Below are positions 43,312-52,417 of a stretch of DNA of 64,000 bases, in pieces. Position 1 is the first letter of the stretch, and each line of letters opens with the position of its first letter. The notes beneath the pieces were generated by a model. The model did not search any database. It was not told where the DNA came from and saw only the letters and a list, made by a program, of their open reading frames with translations. The stretch covers positions 1 through 64,000 of the forward strand of contig CAKRPQ010000002.1 of NCBI GenBank assembly GCA_934385225.1, given 5' to 3'. Position numbers and translations under genes: made by a program. The stretch comes from an uncultured Eubacteriales bacterium (GTDB lineage: Bacteria; Bacillota; Clostridia; Oscillospirales; CAG-272).

Positions 43312-44838
43312 ATGGCAACAAAAAAGAAGCAAAAAGCGTGGGTGGCACCCCTTGTGTTCGCTCTCGTGATAATACTTATCGCGGGTCTCATCGTAGTCGA
43401 TCGTCTTGACAGCAACGGCACGATCCTCCGCTCGAAAACTGTTCTTAAATCCGACAATTTCTCGGTTTCGGGAACTGTTATGGAATTCGCCGTAATGACG
43501 ACCTATCAGAATTTTGCAACGCAGAACCAGAGTTATCTCCAACTCTTCGGTCTTGACACCTCAAAGAGCCTCTCCTCGCAGAAGTACGGCGACGGAACAT
43601 GGCTCGACTTCTTCAAGGAAAGTACCGAGACAGTCCTCTCGCAGTACCTCGTTTATGCCGAGGCCGCAAAGGCTGACGGCATGGAACTCTCCGACGAGGA
43701 GCTTGCAAACATAGACAGCACTATCGAGTCGATGAAGACAGTAGCTAAAAACTACGGCTATCAGAACCTTAACGCTTACCTTGCGTCCGCCTACGGCATC
43801 GGCGTAAAGGCTAAGGACGTAAAAGAGTTCTACAAGCTCGCAACCCTCGCAAACGACTATCAGTCGAAGATCTACAAGGAAATAGAAGACGCCGTCACAG
43901 ACGAGGATATTGCAAACGAATATAAGGAAAACCCGAACGATTACTCATTTGTCGATTTGATATCCTATTCCGACAGCATTTCGATTGCAAACGACCTTTC
44001 GGACGCCGAAAAGGAAACGCTTAAAGGCTCGCTTATGAGCAAGTTCAACGCCATTGCGGCCGGAACAGACGCGGAAGGCATAAAGAGCGGTATAAGAGAG
44101 TACCTCGAAGAAAAGAACATGACAGCTTCTCTGACAGACTCTGCCGACACAGTCGACGTCGAAGAGGAACTTGCAAAGATCGAAGAAACGCTCAGTTACA
44201 GCGGAATAAAGCCGACAGACGCAGCCGACTGGGTATTTGAAAACACCGACGGCGTATATGCAAGAAACGACGGCGACGTAAAGGTATTCGAACAGTACAC
44301 AGAGGGCGGCGAAGCTACCGACAGCGACGAAGCAAAGCCCGACACATACACGGTTTCGATATTCTTTGTCGCAAAAGCTCCTTACGCAAACGATAAGGCA
44401 ACCAAGAATGTAGGTCACATTCTCGTAAGATCCGACTCCTACGCTTCCGATGATGAAGCAAAGGCAAAGGCTGAGGAAATTCTTGCCGAATACAAGGCAG
44501 GCGAGATGACAAAGGAAGCATTCGAAACTCTCGGCGAAAAATATACCGAGGATTCGAACGTATTCTACTACAACGTAAAAGAAGGTCAGATGGTAACCGA
44601 ATTCAACGACTGGCTCTTTGACTCTTCAAGACAGGTCGGTGACGTTGAAATCGTAAAGACAGAGTCTTACGGCTACCACATCATGTACTTTGACGGTGAA
44701 GGCGAAAGAAAAGAGTGGCAGGTTGACTGCGCAAGCAAGGTTGTAAATACCAAGTCCTCCGCAAAATCCGAAGAACTCACGAACACTTACAACGTCGAAA
44801 AGAACGAATCCGCAATGAAAGCCGTAAAGGGCAAATAA
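43312..44838 (+). CDS. Membrane-anchored PpiC-type peptidyl-prolyl isomerase (PrsA/SurA-like)
   Basis: A 508-residue extracytoplasmic foldase. The N-terminus is basic and followed by one helix (about 10-30) without a lipobox, so it is probably a membrane anchor. The N- and C-terminal SurA-like helical parts flank a parvulin domain that starts with VGHILVRSDSYASDDEA near residue 368 and ends with SYGYHIMYF. The central insert has few recognisable features. It would help proteins exported through Sec to fold. The promoter is not clear, although a TATAAT box occurs near 43236-43241. Confidence 0.85.
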   Translation: MATKKKQKAWVAPLVFALVIILIAGLIVVDRLDSNGTILRSKTVLKSDNFSVSGTVMEFAVMTTYQNFATQNQSYLQLFGLDTSKSLSSQKYGDGTWLDFFKESTETVLSQYLVYAEAAKADGMELSDEELANIDSTIESMKTVAKNYGYQNLNAYLASAYGIGVKAKDVKEFYKLATLANDYQSKIYKEIEDAVTDEDIANEYKENPNDYSFVDLISYSDSISIANDLSDAEKETLKGSLMSKFNAIAAGTDAEGIKSGIREYLEEKNMTASLTDSADTVDVEEELAKIEETLSYSGIKPTDAADWVFENTDGVYARNDGDVKVFEQYTEGGEATDSDEAKPDTYTVSIFFVAKAPYANDKATKNVGHILVRSDSYASDDEAKAKAEEILAEYKAGEMTKEAFETLGEKYTEDSNVFYYNVKEGQMVTEFNDWLFDSSRQVGDVEIVKTESYGYHIMYFDGEGERKEWQVDCASKVVNTKSSAKSEELTNTYNVEKNESAMKAVKGK

Positions 44839-44850
44839 TAACAGACTGTA

Positions 44851-44886
44851 AAGAGGCTGTCGCGCGTTTCGGCGCGATAGCCTCTT
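44851..44886 (+). terminator. Probable terminator hairpin after the PpiC-type gene
   Basis: A long stem (44851-44865 with 44872-44886, one mismatch) with a GTTTCG loop. The T run after it is poor, so the strength is uncertain. Confidence 0.55.
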
Positions 44887-44944
44887 ATGGCAAAACGAAA
44901 AAAACAACATATAATATTAAAAAATAATCAAGGCAGGTTTAACG

Positions 44945-45592
44945 ATGATACTCGAAGCAAAGAAAACGACCGTCGCATACCGTTGTCCGCACTGCGGAAG
45001 CGGAGTTGTGAGCATGATAAGCCCATTCTCCGTCGGTGCCGACATGGTAAAGCTGAAATGCGAATGCGGCATGAGCGAAATGACTATGGCGTTTTCAAAG
45101 GACGGCAAGGTCAGGCTCACCGTGCCTTGCATGCTTTGCCCGAAGCCACACAATTTCACCGTTTCAAAGAACCTCTTTTTCGGAAAGGACATCTTCCTGC
45201 TTCCCTGCCCGTTCACGGGTGTGAACATTTGCTTTATGGGTGACGCGGATGCCGTAAAAGCGGAACTTTCAAGAACTGAGCTCGAACTTCTCGATATGCT
45301 CGAAAAGAGCGGTATCGAAGGCGGTTTTGAGGCAATTCACGCCGCCGACGACTCGGAACTTCTGCCCGATCCGCAGATATTCGACATTATAATGTTTGTG
45401 ATCAGAGACCTCGAAGCCGAGGGACACATTCACTGTAAATGCGAGGACGGGAAAGGAGAATACGAAGCCGAGGTGCTTGATTACGGAATAAAAGTCCGCT
45501 GCACCAAATGCGGCGCGGAAACGATAGTCCCGACGGACAGCCTGCTCGCGGCAAACGCATTCCTCAACGCCGACAGCCTGCATCTTGAATAA
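44945..45592 (+). CDS. Uncharacterised multi-zinc-ribbon protein
   Basis: A 215-residue cytoplasmic protein with three or four CxxC-type knuckles: YRCPHCGSG near residue 14, KCECGMS near 40, CMLCPKPH near 62 and RCTKCGAE near 190. A helical, acidic middle part separates them. The family seems typical of Oscillospiraceae-like Clostridia, but I cannot name it or give a function. Its stop codon overlaps the start of the LacI regulator by one base, suggesting joint expression. Confidence 0.75.
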   Translation: MILEAKKTTVAYRCPHCGSGVVSMISPFSVGADMVKLKCECGMSEMTMAFSKDGKVRLTVPCMLCPKPHNFTVSKNLFFGKDIFLLPCPFTGVNICFMGDADAVKAELSRTELELLDMLEKSGIEGGFEAIHAADDSELLPDPQIFDIIMFVIRDLEAEGHIHCKCEDGKGEYEAEVLDYGIKVRCTKCGAETIVPTDSLLAANAFLNADSLHLE

Positions 45593-46587
45593 TGGCTGTC
45601 ACGCATAAAAAACTTGCAGAACTTCTGCACGTTTCACAGTCCACCGTTTCAAAAGCACTTTCGGGGAGCCGCGAAGTAAGCCCCGAACTTGCCGAAAAAA
45701 TAGTCAAGAAAGCTGCCGAACTCGGCTATTTTCAGATAAAAAGAGAGCGCAGTCGTTCATACGCAAGCGTTTTTTCACCCGAAATCGCAATTTTCGTTCC
45801 CGAAATCATCAGCGTATATTACAGCGATATTGCAACGCGCATAGTCGAAAAAATCAAAGAAAAAAACGGACGCTCGTCAATATATGTGACGGGATTCGAT
45901 ACGGAATACACATCGTTTTTGCTCGAAAAGCTGTACGACAACATAAAAGTCGACGGCGTTATATCGCTCTCCGAGGTGCGGTATAACGGCGAGGTAAAAC
46001 TACCTACCGTCTCATTTTCGCGAGGCAGCAACGGCAGAATATGTCATATCGAAAGCGACCTGAAAAGCGGTATGCGCGATGCGCTTACATATCTGTTGCG
46101 GCAAGGTCACAGCTTTATAGGATATGTCGGTGAGCCGTTGACAGCGCAGAAAAACAGGCTTTTCGGAGAACTTTCCGACGAACTTTCTGCCGAAAATTCA
46201 ATTCAAAGCAAAACTTACATAGAGGACAGCCGTTTTGAAGAAATCGGTGTATTTGCCGCCCGCAAGGTGCTTGCGGAAAACGAAAATGAGCGCCCCACGG
46301 CGTTCATATGTGCATATGACGAAATCGCGATAGGCTTTATGAGCGAGCTTTCGAAAAAAGGGATTGAAGTACCGCGTGACGTCTCCGTTATCGGGATAAA
46401 CGACATACAGGCGGCAAAATATTCGTCGCCGCCGCTGACAACGATATCCGCCGACAACGATAAAGCAGCCGACAAAGCCGCGGAAATAATTATGCGGTGC
46501 GTATCGGATAAGCACGAGCCCATGCCGCCGTCGCTTAAAATACCGACAAAGCTCGTCGTCCGCGAAAGCGTCGGCAGTGCAAAGTAA
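45592..46587 (+). CDS. LacI family transcriptional regulator
   Basis: A 331-residue regulator with the N-terminal helix-turn-helix and hinge (KKLAELLHVSQSTVSKALSG) and a periplasmic-binding-protein-like sugar domain (for example FICAYDEIAIGFMSELSKKG and GINDIQAAKYSSPPLTTI). The target is unknown. No sugar gene follows it directly, because a terminator ends the unit, so it probably acts on operons elsewhere. It starts in the TAATG overlap with the zinc-ribbon gene. Confidence 0.93.
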   Translation: MAVTHKKLAELLHVSQSTVSKALSGSREVSPELAEKIVKKAAELGYFQIKRERSRSYASVFSPEIAIFVPEIISVYYSDIATRIVEKIKEKNGRSSIYVTGFDTEYTSFLLEKLYDNIKVDGVISLSEVRYNGEVKLPTVSFSRGSNGRICHIESDLKSGMRDALTYLLRQGHSFIGYVGEPLTAQKNRLFGELSDELSAENSIQSKTYIEDSRFEEIGVFAARKVLAENENERPTAFICAYDEIAIGFMSELSKKGIEVPRDVSVIGINDIQAAKYSSPPLTTISADNDKAADKAAEIIMRCVSDKHEPMPPSLKIPTKLVVRESVGSAK

Positions 46588-46600
46588 AAAAACATAACAT

Positions 46601-46631
46601 AAGAATCCCGCCGCAATGCGGCGGGATTCTT
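46601..46631. terminator. Bidirectional terminator between the LacI and AraC genes
   Basis: A perfect 14-bp stem (46601-46614 with 46618-46631) with an AAT loop and T residues on the plus strand. Confidence 0.85.
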
Positions 46632-46635
46632 TATA

Positions 46636-47379
46636 TTATTTTCCCGATTTTCGTCTTATCTCCGTCGGCGTCATTCCGCGTGTTTCCGCAAAAGTCTTTG
46701 ACATCTGTGCGCTATCATAAAAACCGCATACGGCAGCAATTTTTGTACACGAAAGAGCCGTCGAAACAAGCAGTTTTTCAGCGTATTCGGTACGCAGTTT
46801 CGTCACAAGCCCGACAGGAGATATGCCGTAATTCTCCTTAAAAATATGCCTGAAATAATCATACCCGTACCCCATAAAATCGGCAAGCTCGCGGACAGAC
46901 ACTGCTTGCGTGAAATTCGCCTCTATATATCTGCGGCAAAAATCAAGGCTTTTTACCTTTTCGCGCCCGCTTTTCCCGTCGCGGCAAAGGTCTATGACGA
47001 CGAGAGTGGCAAGTGCGGTCATTTTATCCGTACTGAAAGCGTCAAAGTCGCGCGCCTCCGAGAAAATTTCGTCAAAATACGGTTTCAGGCTTTCTCTGCC
47101 GCCGTAAATGCCGATCCGAGGCGTTTTTTCGCAATTAAAACCGAAAAATACAACTTTTCCTCTGCCCGTATGATGCTCGCCGTGAAGCATTCCTTTGCCG
47201 ATAACGGCTACCGAATTTTCCCGTATATCGAATTTCTCGTCTCCGACAAGCAGTGTGCCGCGGCAACCTTCTCCGTAAAACACCGCCTCGTCCGAGCTAT
47301 GTATATGCATCGGCACATCGCTGCCCGCGTCTCGTATAAAACCGTTTACAAACATCGTCTCCGCTCTCATTTGCATCAC
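46636..47379 (-). CDS. AraC family transcriptional regulator of the galactosidase cluster
   Basis: A 247-residue protein with an N-terminal cupin-like domain (SDEAVFYGEGCRGTLLVGD) and a C-terminal AraC-type DNA-binding domain (SVRELADFMGYGYDYFRHIF, then LSCTKIAAVCGFYDSAQMSK) ending in MTPTEIRRKSG. It is divergent from the cluster at 47507-52380. Between the two lies a repeated 11-bp motif, which makes it the probable activator of that cluster. Confidence 0.92.
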   Translation of the reverse strand: MMQMRAETMFVNGFIRDAGSDVPMHIHSSDEAVFYGEGCRGTLLVGDEKFDIRENSVAVIGKGMLHGEHHTGRGKVVFFGFNCEKTPRIGIYGGRESLKPYFDEIFSEARDFDAFSTDKMTALATLVVIDLCRDGKSGREKVKSLDFCRRYIEANFTQAVSVRELADFMGYGYDYFRHIFKENYGISPVGLVTKLRTEYAEKLLVSTALSCTKIAAVCGFYDSAQMSKTFAETRGMTPTEIRRKSGK

Positions 47380-47427
47380 CTCTCTTTCTTAATTTTATAT
47401 CAAAAAAATCTCTGTGTCAAGTCACAG

Positions 47428-47460
47428 CCGAAAAATACAAAAAATATCCCCGAAAAATAC
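47428..47460 (+). promoter_or_regulatory. Two direct repeats, a likely AraC-type operator
   Basis: The 11-mer CCGAAAAATAC occurs exactly at 47428-47438 and 47450-47460, start-to-start distance 22 bp (about two helical turns), next to a weak promoter whose TAAAAT box lies at about 47484-47489. Confidence 0.75.
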
Positions 47461-47506
47461 TATCAAACGGCGCATTTATATGGTAAAATCAAAGCGAGGT
47501 GAAAAT

Positions 47507-48274
47507 ATGAAAAATAAATTCGAAACCGTTCTCATAGGTGCGACATTTTTCTCGGTCGGATACGCGTCGCACGCAGAGGATTGCCTTATAATCGACCGTT
47601 CGGACATTGTCGGGAGCGATTATTGCGCCGCGATGAATGCGTCCTCCTGCAAGGGAACATACTCGCTCGGCGCTCTCGGTCTCTACCGCGACGCGCTTCG
47701 CCGCGGACTTACGGACAATGACGGACGCATAACGATAGTACCGACGGCAGCACTTCTTGCGAAATATATTTCGGACAAAATACCGAATATTCTGCTCGGC
47801 TACGAAATAACGGACGTGTCCGAAAAAAGGCTGACAGCCTTCGGCTCACGCGGTTTCTTCGGCATAGAAGCAAATCGCATAATCGACACGCGCCCCGTTC
47901 TATCGCCGCGCATCACAAGAACAGCGGCAGCAATGCTTACGGACGGCACCCCGCCGAGGGAGCTGTGCGGAAACGATTGGTTCATTCAAAAAGGTCTTTA
48001 CGAAAATGAATATATTCTGCACGCGGTTCTCGAAGAAAATGACGACTGCGTGACGGCGCAAAAAAAGCTGACCGCGCTTGCAAGCGGTGCGGACAAGGTG
48101 ACGGGAACTCTTAAAATCGCCGCTTTCGCGACCGAATTTGCATATTTCTGCGACAACATAAGGAAAGTCGCCACGAAAGAAAACGGGATCACCCGTATTC
48201 CGTCGGCAGCGTTCAAAAACCCGTTTGAAGCGTTTTACGGAGGTGAAAAATATGCTCTATACAACACTCTCTGA
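47507..48274 (+). CDS. Degenerate flavoprotein-like protein (partner of the next gene?)
   Basis: A 255-residue protein whose order of segments resembles the N-terminal half of FAD_oxidored flavoproteins: a first strand and helix (FETVLIGATFFSVGYASHA), a second strand ending in LIIDRSDIVG, later a VPTAALLAKYISDKIPN region and a strand RIIDTR. The normal GxGxxG dinucleotide motif is lost (GATFFSVG). It overlaps the next gene, an intact flavoprotein, by 23 nt. It may be a non-catalytic subunit. It could also be a decaying duplicate. A GAGGTG site precedes the ATG. Confidence 0.6.
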   Translation: MKNKFETVLIGATFFSVGYASHAEDCLIIDRSDIVGSDYCAAMNASSCKGTYSLGALGLYRDALRRGLTDNDGRITIVPTAALLAKYISDKIPNILLGYEITDVSEKRLTAFGSRGFFGIEANRIIDTRPVLSPRITRTAAAMLTDGTPPRELCGNDWFIQKGLYENEYILHAVLEENDDCVTAQKKLTALASGADKVTGTLKIAAFATEFAYFCDNIRKVATKENGITRIPSAAFKNPFEAFYGGEKYALYNTL

Positions 48275-50006
48275 CGGAAAACTCATCTCGCGTGAAGTAA
48301 ATCCCGTATTTGACGAGGCGACAGACGTCTGTGTGGTCGGACTCGGCACGGCGGGTGCTGTCTGTGCGATTTCAGCCGCCGAAAGCGGCGCACGCGTGGT
48401 CGGAATAGAAAAAGTCTCTTACATCGGCGGCACTGCCGTAGGCGTTTGCGACTACTATTTCGGCACGACGGGAGGCATAAGCGAACAGATTAGAAACGAA
48501 TGCTACAAAAGGATCGATGACGGCGATTTCATTTCATCGGGCGGACGCGAAATCCGCGAAAATTCGGTCTCAGGGGCGGTAAAATCCTCCGTCCTGCTCG
48601 ACCGCGCACTTGCGGCGGGCGTGAAAATATTTATGAAAAGCCGAGTCGTCGGCGTATATTCGGACGAAGCACAGGTGTGCGGAATCGAATTCTTCGACGG
48701 CGAAAAAGTTCACAGACTGTGTGCCTCCGTGACCGTCGATTGTGCCGACGGAGAAGTTTGTCGTCTGCTCGGGTGCAATTTTCTCGGTGCAAGACCGAGC
48801 GACGGGCATACAATGCGTTTTTCTCATATTTTCGGCTGGTGGAACGGCGTACACGAGCGCGCCTGCATAACGCAATACGATTTTCCCGAAGCCGAAAGAG
48901 AAGCTACGCGAACGCGTCTTATTCTCGGCGGAATACTGAGCGGCGGCTTCATAAAAGAGCATTACTCGCCGCTCATAGTGTGGGAATCACCCGTCACGGG
49001 ACTGCGCGAGGTGAGAGCGGTTGAATGTGAAAGCAGTTATACTCTCTCGGATATTTTAGCAAAAAAGCCGCCCGAAAAACCGCTGTATTACAGCTTCGCA
49101 CCGCTCGATAACGCAAATTCCGACGATTGGAACGAAACCGAAACCATTCAGGACTGGAAGGTTCTTACCGACATGAAGCGGTTCGGCATCTCGGCGGGCG
49201 TTCCAATGGGTATGCTGATACCAAAGGGCAAAAAAGGGCTTCTCGTTGCGGGGAAAGCGATGGGCGCGGGACACGACCTTATCGGCTGTCTGCGAATGAC
49301 GGCGGACATCGAAAAATGCGGTGAAGCGGCGGGAGTTATTTCGGCGGCGGCCGTGCGCGAGGGAAAAGACGTGCGCGACCTTGACTACGGCAAAATAACG
49401 GACAAACTGCGCGTTACAGGCTGTCGGGGCGAAGAAAACGACCTCGGCATATGCGACCTCAATTACCCTATGGGAAAGAAACCGACACCTTACAAATTGC
49501 CCGAAAACGCCGAAGAACTGATATCGGCTCTTTCATCGGACGAACCCGGACCCGCCATATTAAGCGTAAAAATCCGGTGTGATACCGAAACAAAGAACAT
49601 TCTTGCGGGCAACCTATCCTCGGAAAACAGGGGCCTTGCCGAGAACTGCGCTTTTGCGCTCGGAATTGCGGGCGACACGCGGTGTCTGCCGATGCTCCGC
49701 GCAATTCTTTCCCGTCCGCCCGAATACAAGGTTCACACCGTCAAAAAACTTTACAGTGCTTACAGCATCGGAAGCACGTTCACATGCGGCAGCATAAAAG
49801 CACTCATTCTTGTCGGTCGCCTGCGTGACAAAGAGAGCATACCTCTGCTCGAAAAAATACTGAAAGATGATGGCAAAAGCTATGCGAAATCGGCAAAAAA
49901 ATGCGACCTCTGTCCGAGCGACGAAGATATGGCTTGCCGATTCGTCGGATTTGCCTTGGGCGCACTCAATCTGATAAAATCCGAGAAGGAGAAAAACGAT
50001 GTATGA
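48252..50006 (+). CDS. FAD-dependent oxidoreductase with a HEAT-like C-terminal domain
   Basis: A 584-residue protein of the FAD_oxidored type (PF12831-like). The FAD motif is CVVGLGTAGAVCAISAAESG near residue 28 and GLLVAGKAMGAGHDLIGCLR near 335 forms the second contact. The last ~140 residues are helical and repetitive (ENCAFALGIAGDTRCLPMLR, KESIPLLEKILKDDG), like HEAT or PBS-lyase repeats. The ATG at 48252 has a GGAGG site. An earlier in-frame start at 48225 does not. The substrate is unknown. Its companions are a nucleoside-hydrolase-like protein and an alpha-galactosidase. Confidence 0.83.
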   Translation: MLYTTLSDGKLISREVNPVFDEATDVCVVGLGTAGAVCAISAAESGARVVGIEKVSYIGGTAVGVCDYYFGTTGGISEQIRNECYKRIDDGDFISSGGREIRENSVSGAVKSSVLLDRALAAGVKIFMKSRVVGVYSDEAQVCGIEFFDGEKVHRLCASVTVDCADGEVCRLLGCNFLGARPSDGHTMRFSHIFGWWNGVHERACITQYDFPEAEREATRTRLILGGILSGGFIKEHYSPLIVWESPVTGLREVRAVECESSYTLSDILAKKPPEKPLYYSFAPLDNANSDDWNETETIQDWKVLTDMKRFGISAGVPMGMLIPKGKKGLLVAGKAMGAGHDLIGCLRMTADIEKCGEAAGVISAAAVREGKDVRDLDYGKITDKLRVTGCRGEENDLGICDLNYPMGKKPTPYKLPENAEELISALSSDEPGPAILSVKIRCDTETKNILAGNLSSENRGLAENCAFALGIAGDTRCLPMLRAILSRPPEYKVHTVKKLYSAYSIGSTFTCGSIKALILVGRLRDKESIPLLEKILKDDGKSYAKSAKKCDLCPSDEDMACRFVGFALGALNLIKSEKEKNDV

Positions 50007-50988
50007 TGAAAATTATATCGCAAAACTGAAAATTCCGAACGGGAGGATCGACGTCATTCTCGACACCGACACATACAACGAGATCGACGACGGATTTGCA
50101 CTCGCATATCTGCTTTCAAAAGGCGAAAAACTGCGCACCGCAGGCATCTGTGCCGCTCCTTTTCTAAATTCGCGCAGCGTTTCGCCTGCCGACGGAATGG
50201 AAAAAAGCTATGACGAAATTCTGAAAATCCTGTCGCTTGCGGAAAGAAACGATCTTATACCGCGCGTGTACAAAGGCTCGGAGAAATTCCTCGCGGACGA
50301 AAAGACGCCTGTCCGAAGCGACGCCGCTGACTTCATTATCGGCGAGGCGGAAAAACATTCCGCCAAAGATCCCCTTTACATCGTCGCAATAGGCGCGGTA
50401 ACGAACGTTGCGTCGGCAATTCTCAAAGCTCCCGACGTAATGTACGAAAACACCGTCGTCGTCTGGCTCGGCGGTAATGCCGTGCACTGGGAACACACGA
50501 GAGAATTCAATATGAAGCAGGACGTCTCCGCCGCGAGAATAGTTACGGGCTGTTCCGTTCCTCTCATTCTTCTCCCGTGCATGGGCGTTGTCAGTTCATT
50601 CACGACAACAGGACCCGAACTGCGTCACTTCCTTTCGGGGAAGAACGCCCTTTGCGACTATCTCGTGAAAACCACTGTGGACGAGGCGGAGAAATACGCC
50701 AAAGGAATGGCATGGAGCAGGTGCATATGGGACGTGACAGCCGTTGCGAGACTCCTTGACGACGGTGACCGTTTTATGTCCTCACGCATAATCCCCGCAC
50801 CGATCCCGCAGTACGACGGTTTTTACTCTTTTTCGTCCGAAAGGAAGCCTATGCGCTATACGACGGCAATATGGCGGGACAATCTTTTTACGGATCTGTT
50901 TTCATCGCTCGCGACCTCTAAAAAAGTTACAAAATGGCATACAAAAGAGACTTTATTCCATTTACTTTTTTATAAAAATATGGTTTAA
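49999..50988 (+). CDS. Nucleoside-hydrolase-like protein (IUNH fold)
   Basis: A 329-residue protein with the Ca-binding N-terminal acidic motif in the form DTDTYNEIDDGFALAYLL near residue 21, instead of the usual DTDPGxDD with fewer residues between the aspartates, and the later segments YIVAIGAVTNVASAI and VVVWLGGNAVHWE. Enzymes of this fold hydrolyse N-ribosyl bonds of nucleosides. The altered motif marks a subfamily that I remember in glycan-related gene groups. Nucleoside hydrolysis is therefore a family guess. The start overlaps the previous gene by eight nt. Confidence 0.78.
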   Translation: MYDENYIAKLKIPNGRIDVILDTDTYNEIDDGFALAYLLSKGEKLRTAGICAAPFLNSRSVSPADGMEKSYDEILKILSLAERNDLIPRVYKGSEKFLADEKTPVRSDAADFIIGEAEKHSAKDPLYIVAIGAVTNVASAILKAPDVMYENTVVVWLGGNAVHWEHTREFNMKQDVSAARIVTGCSVPLILLPCMGVVSSFTTTGPELRHFLSGKNALCDYLVKTTVDEAEKYAKGMAWSRCIWDVTAVARLLDDGDRFMSSRIIPAPIPQYDGFYSFSSERKPMRYTTAIWRDNLFTDLFSSLATSKKVTKWHTKETLFHLLFYKNMV

Positions 50989-51017
50989 TTATAAAAAAAG
51001 AAAAGGAGATTTCTTTT

Positions 51018-52172
51018 ATGATAGTCAAAACACCGCCGATGGGCTGGAATTCCTGGAACACATTCGGGCATAACATAAGTGAAAATCTGATACTCGAAAC
51101 AGCGGACGCGATGGTAAAAGAGGGGCTTCTCGACGCGGGATACGAATATCTCGTCATAGACGACTGCTGGTCCGAAAAGACGAGGGGGAAAAACGGCAGA
51201 CTTGTCGCCGATCACGAAAAATTTCCGCACGGCATGAAGTATGTTGCCGACTACGTTCACTCAAAGGGACTTAAATTCGGTATGTACTCGTGCGCGGGTG
51301 CTGTAACCTGTGCGGGTTACCCCGGTAGCTTTGAACACGAATTCGACGACGCGGTAACGTTTGCCGAATGGGGTGTCGATTTCCTCAAATACGACTACTG
51401 TTTCAGAGACAGGAATGTTCCCGGTGAAATCCTCTACCGCCGCATGGGACTTGCCCTTGCGAACTGCGGTCGCGACATTCTTTTCAGCGCGTGCAACTGG
51501 GGTGCGGACAGCTCCGAAAACTGGATCAAGACAACGGGCGCGCATATGTGGCGCTCGACAGGCGACATTTTCGACAGCTGGGGAAGCATTAAAAAACTTA
51601 CGCAAAGACAGTTCGGTCTCTTCAAAACAAACGGTCAGGGCTGCTTTAACGATATGGATATGCTCGTTGTCGGCATAAACGGCAAAGGACACGTCGCGCG
51701 GGAAACCACAGTCATGTCCTTTGAAGAATACAAGTCGCATTTTTCCATATGGTCTCTCTTCGGCTCGCCTCTTATGCTCGGCTGCGACGTGCGAAATATG
51801 ACAGAGGAAACAAAAAAGATCATTCTTAACAAGGAAGTAATCGCGATAAATCAGGACATAGCGGCAAGACAGCCGTTCACAGCCGAAATATCGGACGAAA
51901 ACACCGAAACGGCGGCTGTATGCAGACTTCTTGACGGCGGCGACACCGCGGTACTGCTTATCAATCTCTCCGACACAACGGCAACAAAATATTCCCTCTC
52001 ATTTATGGCAGCTCACCTCGGAATCGACCGCTCGTGCGGAAAGATACTTCACATGAGAAACGTTTGGACGGGAGAAGAATTTGATATAAACAACGAAATT
52101 TACTATCCCGGAACCGGCATTGAACCTCACTCCTGCGAGCTTTTACGCGTTAGTCTGAAAGACGCAAAATAA
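51018..52172 (+). CDS. GH27 alpha-galactosidase
   Basis: Removes terminal alpha-galactose from oligosaccharides such as raffinose or galactomannan side chains. The 384-residue protein has the family N-terminus PPMGWNSWNTFGHNI, the DDCW motif near residue 56, the catalytic nucleophile in FLKYDYC near 121 and the acid-base aspartate in RSTGDIFDSW near 180, and a C-terminal beta domain. No signal peptide is present, so it works inside the cell. An AAGGAG site precedes the ATG. Alpha-N-acetylgalactosaminidase activity cannot be excluded. Confidence 0.93.
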   Translation: MIVKTPPMGWNSWNTFGHNISENLILETADAMVKEGLLDAGYEYLVIDDCWSEKTRGKNGRLVADHEKFPHGMKYVADYVHSKGLKFGMYSCAGAVTCAGYPGSFEHEFDDAVTFAEWGVDFLKYDYCFRDRNVPGEILYRRMGLALANCGRDILFSACNWGADSSENWIKTTGAHMWRSTGDIFDSWGSIKKLTQRQFGLFKTNGQGCFNDMDMLVVGINGKGHVARETTVMSFEEYKSHFSIWSLFGSPLMLGCDVRNMTEETKKIILNKEVIAINQDIAARQPFTAEISDENTETAAVCRLLDGGDTAVLLINLSDTTATKYSLSFMAAHLGIDRSCGKILHMRNVWTGEEFDINNEIYYPGTGIEPHSCELLRVSLKDAK

Positions 52173-52173
52173 C

Positions 52174-52380
52174 GTGGCAAAGTGCATAAAATGCGGTGCG
52201 GAACTCGATGCGGACGACATCGGCGCACATCTTAAATTCGTAAGCAGGCAGGCGCGCCAATATATGTGCGTAAAGTGCCTTTCCGCCGACCTCGGCTGCC
52301 CCGAAGAACATCTCAGGAACAAAATAGAGTTTCTGCGGGAAAACGGCTGCGCTCTGTTTCCGACAAAAAAGAAAAAATGA
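52174..52380 (+). CDS. Small CxxC zinc-ribbon protein
   Basis: A 68-residue cytoplasmic protein with two zinc knuckles, KCIKCGAEL near residue 3 and MCVKCL near 31, followed by a basic, helical C-terminus (CPEEHLRNKIEFLRENGC). It starts with GTG one base after the stop of the galactosidase gene, and no Shine-Dalgarno is obvious, so translational coupling is likely. I recall similar short proteins in Clostridia but not a function. Confidence 0.75.
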   Translation: MAKCIKCGAELDADDIGAHLKFVSRQARQYMCVKCLSADLGCPEEHLRNKIEFLRENGCALFPTKKKK

Positions 52381-52383
52381 CAT

Positions 52384-52413
52384 AAAAAAGCGACGGTGTT
52401 CCGTCGCTTTTTT
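52384..52413. terminator. Bidirectional terminator
   Basis: A 13-bp stem (52384-52396 with 52401-52413) with a TGTT loop and a run of T. It ends the galactosidase cluster and the minus-strand GH26 gene. Confidence 0.9.
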
Positions 52414-52417
52414 TATG

